Assembly (NCBI GenBank): GCA_017424125.1
Contig: JAFPBM010000070.1
Location: 1-8,108 of the forward strand
Reading direction: 5' to 3'
Origin: Clostridia bacterium
GTDB lineage: Bacteria; Bacillota; Clostridia; Oscillospirales; Acutalibacteraceae
DNA: 8,108 nt
Shown here: piece after piece, positions 1 through 5,643 of the stretch
How the letters are laid out: each line of letters begins with the position of its first letter
Numbering within the stretch: position 1 is the first letter of the stretch
The notes under the pieces: generated by a model
The model's input: the letters and a program-made list of their open reading frames with translations, nothing else
What the model was told of the DNA's origin: nothing
Database searches by the model: none
Translations under genes and position numbers: made by a program

Positions 1-19
1 TTGAAACTTCCAATGACAT
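1..19 (-). CDS. Possible first codons of the next downstream gene (ftsZ is the leading guess)
   Basis: On the minus strand an ATG at 19-17 opens a frame reading M-S-L-E-V-S before the window ends. A purine-rich GGAAGGG (35-29) lies nine bases upstream, a workable ribosome binding site, and a promoter-like sequence lies about 75 bases further upstream. Only six residues are visible, so the protein cannot be identified from sequence. In many Firmicutes ftsZ (or ftsA-ftsZ) follows ftsQ/divIB, which makes ftsZ the first candidate, but this is synteny-based inference only. Confidence 0.4.
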
Positions 20-28
20 TTTTTTCAA

Positions 29-35
29 CCCTTCC
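29..35 (-). promoter_or_regulatory. Putative ribosome binding site of the downstream gene
   Basis: The minus strand reads GGAAGGG here, followed by nine bases and an ATG at 19-17. It is less canonical than the AAAGGAG and GAGGTG sites used by the other genes in the window. Its value depends on whether the short frame 19-1 is a true gene start. Confidence 0.35.
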
Positions 36-91
36 GATACTTTTTATGTAAAATCCTTATAATATATTGCATAAAACAATTACACACACTA

Positions 92-120
92 ATAATAACA
101 CATTATATATTAAATTTCAA
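92..120 (-). promoter_or_regulatory. Predicted sigma-A type promoter between ftsQ and the next gene
   Basis: The minus strand shows a -35 box TTGAAA (120-115, one mismatch to TTGACA), a spacer of exactly 17 bases and a -10 box TATTAT (97-92, one mismatch to TATAAT). Initiation would fall near position 85, giving a leader of about 65 bases before the ATG at 19-17. The surroundings are very AT-rich, so chance matches are more likely than usual, but spacing and both boxes fit well. It would give the gene after ftsQ expression independent of the dcw operon. Confidence 0.5.
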
Positions 121-166
121 TATTAATTTTCAAAATTTTTCAAAAATTTTAGAATTTGCAAAAAAG
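121..166 (-). promoter_or_regulatory. Phased A/T tracts directly upstream of the predicted promoter (UP-element-like)
   Basis: Runs of A and T at 132-140, 142-150 and 161-166, plus AATT at 153-156, recur at roughly ten-base intervals directly upstream of the TTGAAA box. Phased A-tracts bend DNA, and AT-rich sequence in this position can bind the RNA polymerase alpha C-terminal domain. Within it, 132-140 and 142-150 form a perfect nine-base inverted repeat around the single base 141, made only of A and T. That palindrome is a poor terminator stem and may simply follow from the A/T runs. The role is inferred. Confidence 0.35.
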
Positions 167-172
167 CACAAT

Positions 173-982
173 TTAGCCCGAAATTCCGCAAAAATTGTAA
201 ACGTCGATTTTAACGTCTTTGAACAGGGATTTCGTATTATCGTTTGCAAAGGCTTTCATATTTGCAACGCCCTGCGCTTTATCACTCATTTTTTCATACA
301 TAGCCGAAAAGCGTTTGATTTTATACTCCATATCAATGTTTGTGCCAAGTTCAACAACAATTCGTCCGTTTGCGATAAATTTAATGTTAACGTCGTCGCT
401 TACGTCGATTCCGCTGACGTCAAAACCTTTATTCGAGGTCAGTTTTAAAATCGTTTTCATTAGTTCCTCTTCCTCTTTAGAAAAAGCAACTGTTTCACCC
501 AAATTATGTTTGAATTTTGTTTTTGATTTTATGTAGATAGACTTTTCAGGCGGCTCTTCTGTTGTTTCTATGAACTTGAAATCAGAATCCATCACACAGA
601 AGTAGCCGTCGTTTGTCAAATAATACTTTGGAGTAGCGGTTTTTACGGTAAGTTTTATAGTATCGGGAAATATTTTTTCCACCGATATGCCGCCGCTTTT
701 AGCGAGTTTTTTCGATATTTTACTCGTTACTTTTCCTTTTGATAGCAGAATCATATTACTGTCATTATCAATTCCGCTAGCATTAACAATTTCTTCTCTT
801 GTATAGATACTTTCGTTCTTTACAACAATTCTTTTAACAGGAAACAAAACCGTAACGGAAAGAATTATAAAAACGCTTATGAGCATAAAAAACAAGAAGA
901 CTAAAAAACCGATAATACGTCTTTTTCTGCGTTTTTTACGCCTTTCTGTATTTCTTTTTATAACCTCTTCCCTGTTTTGCAT
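173..982 (-). CDS. ftsQ: Cell division protein FtsQ/DivIB
   Basis: This is a bitopic membrane protein that in other bacteria binds FtsL/DivIC and FtsB and helps recruit or regulate the septal FtsW-PBP synthase. The 269 residues show a very basic cytoplasmic N-terminus (K/R-rich, about 9-22), a single membrane span (about 23-46), then an extracytoplasmic POTRA-like domain starting FPVKRIVV (47-54) and running to about residue 117, including the typical FPDTIKLTV segment (105-113). A second domain follows to the end; there is no long gamma tail. Length fits the DivIB family. The ATG at 982 follows the murA stop by two bases, with its AGAGG site inside the last murA codons, so translation is probably coupled to murA. 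It is the last gene before a promoter-containing gap. Sequence conservation in this family is low, so assignment rests on architecture plus position. Confidence 0.88.
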   Translation of the reverse strand: MQNREEVIKRNTERRKKRRKRRIIGFLVFLFFMLISVFIILSVTVLFPVKRIVVKNESIYTREEIVNASGIDNDSNMILLSKGKVTSKISKKLAKSGGISVEKIFPDTIKLTVKTATPKYYLTNDGYFCVMDSDFKFIETTEEPPEKSIYIKSKTKFKHNLGETVAFSKEEEELMKTILKLTSNKGFDVSGIDVSDDVNIKFIANGRIVVELGTNIDMEYKIKRFSAMYEKMSDKAQGVANMKAFANDNTKSLFKDVKIDVYNFCGISG

Positions 983-984
983 TC

Positions 985-2244
985 CTATACCTCTTTTCTC
1001 ACAATGTCCGCACCAAGATTTGTCAAGACATTTTCAATGTTTTCATATCCTCTATCGATGTGATGAATTTTATCTACTACCGTTAAGCCGTCCGCCGCAA
1101 GACCCGCAAGCACGAGTGCCGCACCTCCGCGCAAATCGGTTGAATCAACCCGAGCGCCTGAAAGCCTCTCTACGCCGTCTATAACCGCAACCCTATCTGC
1201 AAGTTTGATTTTTGCGCCCAGACGCCGCAGTTCACCAACGTAATTATATCGGTTTTCAAATATGTTTTCTACAAACATAGAACTGCCGTTAGAAAGTGTA
1301 GCCATTGCTACCAAAATTGGTCCCGCGTCGGTTGGAAAACCGGGATAAACCATAGTTTGAATCTCAAAAAATCTGCTTAGTTTTTGCGGTGCTTCAAGTA
1401 AAACGCTTTTGTTTTTAACCTGTAAAACACAACCCATTTCCGAAAAATACGTTAATACGGAAATCAAGTGTGGCTGCTCAATATTTTTGAGTAAAATTTT
1501 GCCTCTTGTCATAGCCGCGGCCGCCAAATACGTTGCAGCAACTATTCTATCAGGTATTACGGTATGTTCTGCACCGTGGAGTTTAGAAACACCGTCTATA
1601 ACCACCGTTCCCGTACCCGCGCCGCAAACACATCCACCTGCGCTGTTTATAAAATTCTGCAAATCGCAAATTTCAGGCTCACGCGCGGCATTATGAATTA
1701 CCGTACGGCCTTTTGCGGTTGCAGCGGCAAGAATTATATTCTCTGTTGCACCTACACTTGGGAAAGCAAGGTGTATTTCGGTGCCTTTTAAGCAATCGTT
1801 TGTTTTGCAGTCAAGGCAACCGTAACTTTCATCAATTATAAGACCTAACTTTTTAAGCGCGGAAACGTGCAAATCGATAGGTCTCGGTCCCAACTCACAC
1901 CCACCTGGGCTGCAAAGTTTTGCGCGTCCCATTCTTGCAGAAATAGCACCGAGCAGAACGATTGAAGAGCGCATTTCACGCATTAGAGAATCCGGTATAT
2001 CAAAGCAGGATATGTTTCTCGAATCGACAATCAGGGTATCCCCTTCGCGCTTGCAAATACACCCAAGATGCTCTAAAATCCGCACAGATGCAGTTACGTC
2101 CGAAAGTTTTGGACAGTTATGTATCACGCTTTCTCCGTCACAAAGGACGGTTGCCGCCAAAATCGGCAAAGCACTGTTCTTTGCGCCTTGAACGGTGACC
2201 TCACCCGATAAGCGCTTGCCACCGTTTATATACAGTTTTGACAT
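985..2244 (-). CDS. murA: UDP-N-acetylglucosamine 1-carboxyvinyltransferase MurA
   Basis: This cytoplasmic enzyme transfers enolpyruvate from PEP to UDP-GlcNAc, the first committed step of peptidoglycan synthesis and the target of fosfomycin. The 419 residues equal the length of E. coli MurA. Visible are the substrate-binding Lys22-Asn23 (in VQGAKNSALP), the catalytic-loop Cys116 in SPGGCELG (112-119), SVGATEN (163-169), AAREPEI (186-192), Asp306 in GFPTD (302-306) and HIDRGYE (395-401). Cys rather than Asp at 116 predicts fosfomycin sensitivity of this enzyme. I chose the ATG at 2244 because a strong GAGGTG lies six bases upstream; a GTG at 2280 would add 12 residues but has no binding site and falls in a hairpin. 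The protein is cysteine-rich (14 Cys), including a CxxCx4C cluster at 143-151. It sits between murG and ftsQ, as is common in Clostridia. Confidence 0.97.
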   Translation of the reverse strand: MSKLYINGGKRLSGEVTVQGAKNSALPILAATVLCDGESVIHNCPKLSDVTASVRILEHLGCICKREGDTLIVDSRNISCFDIPDSLMREMRSSIVLLGAISARMGRAKLCSPGGCELGPRPIDLHVSALKKLGLIIDESYGCLDCKTNDCLKGTEIHLAFPSVGATENIILAAATAKGRTVIHNAAREPEICDLQNFINSAGGCVCGAGTGTVVIDGVSKLHGAEHTVIPDRIVAATYLAAAAMTRGKILLKNIEQPHLISVLTYFSEMGCVLQVKNKSVLLEAPQKLSRFFEIQTMVYPGFPTDAGPILVAMATLSNGSSMFVENIFENRYNYVGELRRLGAKIKLADRVAVIDGVERLSGARVDSTDLRGGAALVLAGLAADGLTVVDKIHHIDRGYENIENVLTNLGADIVRKEV

Positions 2245-2249
2245 TATTA

Positions 2250-2299
2250 GCACCTCACATAAATGTGGTAATATCTTCACATTTCATACTATGAGGTGC
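2250..2299 (-). promoter_or_regulatory. RNA hairpin enclosing the murA ribosome binding site
   Basis: In the murG-murA gap, the mRNA segment GCACCTCA (2299-2292) is perfectly complementary to TGAGGTGC (2257-2250), which contains the murA Shine-Dalgarno GAGGTG. One G-U and one A-U pair extend this outer stem to ten pairs. Nested inside, AAATGTG (2284-2278) pairs perfectly with CACATTT (2267-2261) around a ten-base loop. The pairing follows directly from the bases; folding in the cell is inferred. The hairpin would hide the binding site, and its 5' arm starts seven bases after the murG stop (2309-2307), so a ribosome finishing murG should disrupt it. There is no U-run after it, so it is not an intrinsic terminator. 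Confidence 0.6.
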
Positions 2300-2306
2300 A
2301 GTAAAA

Positions 2307-3428
2307 TTATGCTACTGTAAATAATTTCATTATTTCGTTATAAATACGCTCGTTTGCATCACTTATTGCGCTGTTTTTAGCGTTTTGACTCATTTTTTCA
2401 AGCGCTTCCTTATTGTCGACCATATACGAAACGGTCTTGATAAGGCGGTCTGCCGTAAGGTCTTTTTCCTCAATAACCTCGGCTGCACCCGCTTTTTTAA
2501 GCGTCATTGCGTTGTGGAACTGATGATTTTCAGCAACGTAGGGTGATGGTATAAGAACAGAAGGTTTACCGCAATTTTGAAGTTCGCTTAAAGTTATTGC
2601 GCCCGAACGGCAAATAACCAAATCTGCCGCCGCCATACATACGTCCATATCATCAATATATTCACGTATTTCAACGTTAGAATATTTTGTAAAATCAAGT
2701 TTTTCTCTCAAAAGGGTGACGGTATCTTCATATCCCCTTTTGCCTGTCGCGTGCAAGTGATAATACTTACCGCTTTCGGCAAAATGAGATATTACCCCAA
2801 CAACCGCCTCATTTATAGGGCGTGCACCAAGACTGCCGCCAAAGGAAAGAATAACGGGTTTATCACCTGCACCTATTTTTTCTTTAGCCAGTGCTTTATC
2901 GACAAGCGTCATAGCGCTTCTTACAGGGTTACCGGTCACTACGGGTTTATTTTTGCATTTGAGATATTTTTCCGCCTCGGGCATTGCAAGCATAACGGTA
3001 TCAACCATTGATGCAAGTGCTTTTGTAGTTATGCCCGGAAAAGCGTTTTGCTCGTGTATACAGGTGCGGATTTTAAGTTTTGCCGCCTCTCTGAGTACGG
3101 GACCGCTGACGTATCCGCCCGTGCCCACCACCACGTCGGGTTTAAGTGTTTTTAATATTTTTCTAGCCTCAATTGACGAAGTAATCATCATTCTGACGGC
3201 AGAAATATTTCTTTTGATATTTTGCAAGGAAAGTTTTCTTTGAAAACCGGCAACCTCAATTGGATAAAAATCATATCCCGCCGCCCTTACCAAGCGCGAC
3301 TCAAGACCTCTTTCTGTGCCGATGTAACTGATTTTTGCATCTTTATGGTTTGATACGATATAATCGGCAACCGCGAGGGCCGGGTTAATATGACCAGCCG
3401 TTCCGCCGCCTGCAAATAAAATATGCAT
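2307..3428 (-). CDS. murG: UDP-GlcNAc:lipid I N-acetylglucosaminyltransferase MurG
   Basis: This peripheral membrane GT-B glycosyltransferase acts at the cytoplasmic face, adding GlcNAc to lipid I to make lipid II. At 373 residues the length is typical. The N-terminal domain shows the glycine-rich loop GGGTAGH (7-13) with the conserved His13, a second loop GTGGYVSGP (102-110) and HEQNAFPG (125-132). After the linker TGNPVR (165-170), the C-terminal nucleotide-binding domain shows SFGGSLGAR (195-203), CRSGA and TLSEL (273-283) and AENHQ (299-303), which contacts the UDP-GlcNAc. The ATG at 3428 has AAAGGAG eight bases upstream and no competing start. It follows ftsW by 20 bases and precedes murA by 62 bases. 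Its binding site lies in a small hairpin described separately. Confidence 0.97.
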   Translation of the reverse strand: MHILFAGGGTAGHINPALAVADYIVSNHKDAKISYIGTERGLESRLVRAAGYDFYPIEVAGFQRKLSLQNIKRNISAVRMMITSSIEARKILKTLKPDVVVGTGGYVSGPVLREAAKLKIRTCIHEQNAFPGITTKALASMVDTVMLAMPEAEKYLKCKNKPVVTGNPVRSAMTLVDKALAKEKIGAGDKPVILSFGGSLGARPINEAVVGVISHFAESGKYYHLHATGKRGYEDTVTLLREKLDFTKYSNVEIREYIDDMDVCMAAADLVICRSGAITLSELQNCGKPSVLIPSPYVAENHQFHNAMTLKKAGAAEVIEEKDLTADRLIKTVSYMVDNKEALEKMSQNAKNSAISDANERIYNEIMKLFTVA

Positions 3429-3445
3429 AAAGGTTTCTCCTTTAT
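3427..3445 (-). promoter_or_regulatory. Short RNA hairpin enclosing the murG ribosome binding site and start codon
   Basis: The mRNA reads ATAAAGG (3445-3439), a five-base loop AGAAA, then CCTTTAT (3433-3427), a perfect seven-base-pair stem. The 5' arm holds most of the Shine-Dalgarno AAAGGAG (3443-3437), and the last two bases of the 3' arm are the first two bases of the murG ATG. The ftsW stop (3451-3449) ends three bases before the stem, so a terminating ribosome would cover and open it. The complementarity is seen; a coupling role is inferred. The stem is AT-rich and short, so stability is modest. Confidence 0.45.
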
Positions 3446-3448
3446 AAA

Positions 3449-4591
3449 CTAACTTTTTTCAAGTGAACTTGACCTTGAAACGGATAAAATAATTCCCATT
3501 TCAGCAAGTAGTATCATAAGCGCGGTTCCGCCGTAACTGAAGAACGGCAAACCTATGCCTGTATTAGGAATGGTGTTTGTAACAACCAAAATATTAAGGG
3601 CTACCTGTAAACCTACCTGGAACGTAAGGCCAAGTGCCAAAAGCGAACCGAACTTATCGCGTGCGCGCATTGCTATTGTAAAACCACGCCATACAAGCGC
3701 ACAGAAAAGAATTATTATAACCATTGCGCCGATAAGACCAAGTTCTTCACACACTATTGAAAAAATAAAATCGTTATGTGGTTCGGGCACCCAAAGGTAT
3801 TTTTGTCTTGACTGTCCAAAACCGCGTCCCAATATACCGCCCGAGCCAATAGCGAGAAGCGATTGAATTGTTTGATATCCCTCGTTGGTGGGATATGCCC
3901 ACGGGTCAAGCCAAGCCATAATTCTATCGGATGCATAGCCAAGATAATACCTTATTATAAAGTATCCGCCAACACCTGCACCCGCCGCGAGCGTTATGCC
4001 GATTACAGTCAGTTTTTTTGATAAACCGCCAACGAAAATCAGTACCATACCTATAAAGAAAATTAGTATGGTTGCCGAAATATGCGTTTCAAACACAACA
4101 AGCAGACAAACTGCCGCCAATAATCCGAGAAGTAATGCTACAAATCGCCAATTACCCATTTTTTCTGCATTGTTTGAAATCAAATGGGCAAAAAGCACGA
4201 CTATTGCAAACTTTCCTATTTCGGACGGTTGAAACTGTATCGGACCTATTGTAATCCAACGGTGTACGTTTGCAACTGCGGGAAAACCGTAAACCGCAAT
4301 CAAAAGCACAATTGCGATACCGTAAATCCACACCGCATATTTTTGGAAATATTTATAGTTCACCTTTGAGAGGACGAACATACATACAAGCCCCACCGCA
4401 GCCAACGCAACCTGTCTTAATATAAATCTGAAACTGTTGCCGTAATACGTAAGCGCATAGGAATAACTTGCGGAAAACAGCATTATAAGCCCTATAACGA
4501 GCAAAATCATTACAAGACCGAAAAAGGTTATATCCATTTTTCCTTTTATCCAGAAGTCGCCAAAACGTGACGCATTCTGTTTTTTTGCCAT
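3449..4591 (-). CDS. ftsW: SEDS-family peptidoglycan glycosyltransferase FtsW/SpoVE
   Basis: This polytopic membrane protein polymerises lipid II into glycan strands together with a partner class B PBP, here presumably the transpeptidase at the right end of the window. From the chosen start it has 380 residues and about ten hydrophobic spans. Family motifs are HRWITIGPIQFQPSE (110-124), WLDPW (227-231), GYQTIQSLLAIGSGGILGRG (238-257), PEPHNDFIF (269-277) with the conserved Asp274 that matches the catalytic Asp of RodA/FtsW, and NTGIGLPFFSYGGT (343-356). The ATG at 4591 is preferred because GTGAGGG lies just upstream; an in-frame ATG at 4702 would overlap mraY by 88 bases and add a 37-residue tail without homology. 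Whether it serves vegetative division (FtsW), sporulation (SpoVE) or both cannot be settled without the rest of the genome. It lies 23 bases after mraY, where murD would normally be. Confidence 0.94.
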   Translation of the reverse strand: MAKKQNASRFGDFWIKGKMDITFFGLVMILLVIGLIMLFSASYSYALTYYGNSFRFILRQVALAAVGLVCMFVLSKVNYKYFQKYAVWIYGIAIVLLIAVYGFPAVANVHRWITIGPIQFQPSEIGKFAIVVLFAHLISNNAEKMGNWRFVALLLGLLAAVCLLVVFETHISATILIFFIGMVLIFVGGLSKKLTVIGITLAAGAGVGGYFIIRYYLGYASDRIMAWLDPWAYPTNEGYQTIQSLLAIGSGGILGRGFGQSRQKYLWVPEPHNDFIFSIVCEELGLIGAMVIIILFCALVWRGFTIAMRARDKFGSLLALGLTFQVGLQVALNILVVTNTIPNTGIGLPFFSYGGTALMILLAEMGIILSVSRSSSLEKS

Positions 4592-4593
4592 TT

Positions 4594-4600
4594 CCCTCAC
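4594..4600 (-). promoter_or_regulatory. Ribosome binding site fixing the ftsW start
   Basis: The minus strand reads GTGAGGG here, two bases before the ATG at 4591, with AGG at a usable distance. The upstream in-frame ATG at 4702 lies inside the mraY coding region. This site is weaker and closer to its start than those of mraY and murG. Confidence 0.55.
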
Positions 4601-4614
4601 CACTTTACTTAAAA

Positions 4615-5631
4615 TTATAATAAACCTGAAATTAACACCGCTACGGCACCAAAAGCCATTGAAACCAACGAGAAAATAAGTACGATTTTTTCTTCTCCCC
4701 AACCGCTCATTTCAAAATGATGGTGTATAGGAGTCATTTTAAATATACGTTTTTTTGTCTTTTTAAAATATGTTACCTGAATTACAACCGAAAGCGCTTC
4801 ACAAAGATAAACAACACCTATCAAAAGCAACAAAATCGGTCGTCCGGTACAAAAAGCAAGTCCCACAACGGCGCCGCCCAGGAAAAGCGAGCCCGTATCA
4901 CCCATAAACATTTTTGCGGGGTGGGAATTCCAAACGAGAAATCCAACACAAGCGCCTGCCACAGCAGATGCAAACATATTCGCCCCCGCAAGACGCAAAC
5001 CGCCTGTTATAAGCATAAATATACAACAAACTATAAGCGTAACCGAACTTGCAAGTCCATCAACACCATCTGTTAAATTTACAGCATTTATAAAACCGTA
5101 TATAAACATTAAAGCGATTGGCCAGAACAAAAGTCCGACACCGCTTACTATATTAACGTCTCCGACGAACGGCAACCAGGTGGTTTTAACTCCCGAAAAA
5201 GCAAGTACCGCAAGATAAAGCGCCGAAAAGAAAAGTTGCAGCACAGTTTTTTGACGGGCGGTAAGTCCCAAATTGCGTTTTTTGACAACCTTAATATAGT
5301 CATCGAGGAAACCTATAATACCCATAAAGAGGGCTAGACCTACCGATGCTAAGAATATTATAAATTTATTGGTTTTAACCTCTGAAAAAATGTTTACCTT
5401 AGCAATCATTCCATAAGCAAAGGCCGCACAAAGTGCCACCAAAACGCCGAAAATCATTATTATGCCGCCCATTGTGGGTGTACCCTGTTTCTTTTTGTGC
5501 CATTGCGGTCCGTCTTCAAGTATTGTCTGACCAAATTTTAGTCTTTTTAAAACGGGCAAGGCATAAACGCCCGAAACAGCCGTTGCGATAAAGGCAACTA
5601 TTGCTGAAATCACAGGAGAAATGTCTGTCAT
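4615..5631 (-). CDS. mraY: Phospho-N-acetylmuramoyl-pentapeptide-transferase MraY
   Basis: This integral membrane enzyme transfers phospho-MurNAc-pentapeptide from UDP to undecaprenyl phosphate, making lipid I. The 338 residues carry about ten membrane spans and all family signatures: ILEDGPQWHKKKQGTPTMGG (37-56), the aspartate pair of FLDDY (108-112), NAVNLTDGVDGLA (182-194), FMGDTGSL (242-249) with the Mg-binding Asp245, and the histidine-rich loop MTPIHHHFE (299-307) followed by GWGEEKIV. No key residue is missing. The ATG at 5631 is served by AAAGGAG, which overlaps the murE stop codon, leaving a 12-base gap; translation is likely coupled to murE. murF, often next to murE, and murD, often next after mraY, are both absent from this place. 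Confidence 0.98.
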   Translation of the reverse strand: MTDISPVISAIVAFIATAVSGVYALPVLKRLKFGQTILEDGPQWHKKKQGTPTMGGIIMIFGVLVALCAAFAYGMIAKVNIFSEVKTNKFIIFLASVGLALFMGIIGFLDDYIKVVKKRNLGLTARQKTVLQLFFSALYLAVLAFSGVKTTWLPFVGDVNIVSGVGLLFWPIALMFIYGFINAVNLTDGVDGLASSVTLIVCCIFMLITGGLRLAGANMFASAVAGACVGFLVWNSHPAKMFMGDTGSLFLGGAVVGLAFCTGRPILLLLIGVVYLCEALSVVIQVTYFKKTKKRIFKMTPIHHHFEMSGWGEEKIVLIFSLVSMAFGAVAVLISGLL

Positions 5632-5643
5632 ATTTACACTCCT

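Noticed and set aside
132..150. Intrinsic terminator after ftsQ made by the A/T palindrome
   Set aside because: The stem has no G-C pair, the loop would be a single base, and no U-run follows on the minus strand, so it does not resemble a working terminator.
2245..2280. A 12-residue N-terminal extension of MurA from a GTG at 2280
   Set aside because: The GTG lies in the inner stem of a hairpin with no Shine-Dalgarno, whereas the ATG at 2244 has GAGGTG at ideal spacing and gives the usual 419-residue protein.
2250..2299. Intrinsic terminator or attenuator in the murG-murA gap
   Set aside because: The hairpin is followed by CTAATAATG rather than a U-run, and it contains the murA binding site, which points to translational rather than transcriptional action.
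4592..4702. A 37-residue N-terminal extension of FtsW from an ATG at 4702
   Set aside because: It would overlap mraY by 88 bases, lacks a binding site, and encodes a tail unlike FtsW; the ATG at 4591 has a binding site and begins a normal N-terminus.
4717..5076. A 119-codon open frame on the plus strand opposite mraY
   Set aside because: It is antisense to highly conserved mraY motifs, has a low-complexity Lys/Asn/Thr/Arg composition typical of a reverse-frame shadow, and shows no recognisable domain. The other plus-strand frames opposite the operon are rejected for the same reasons.
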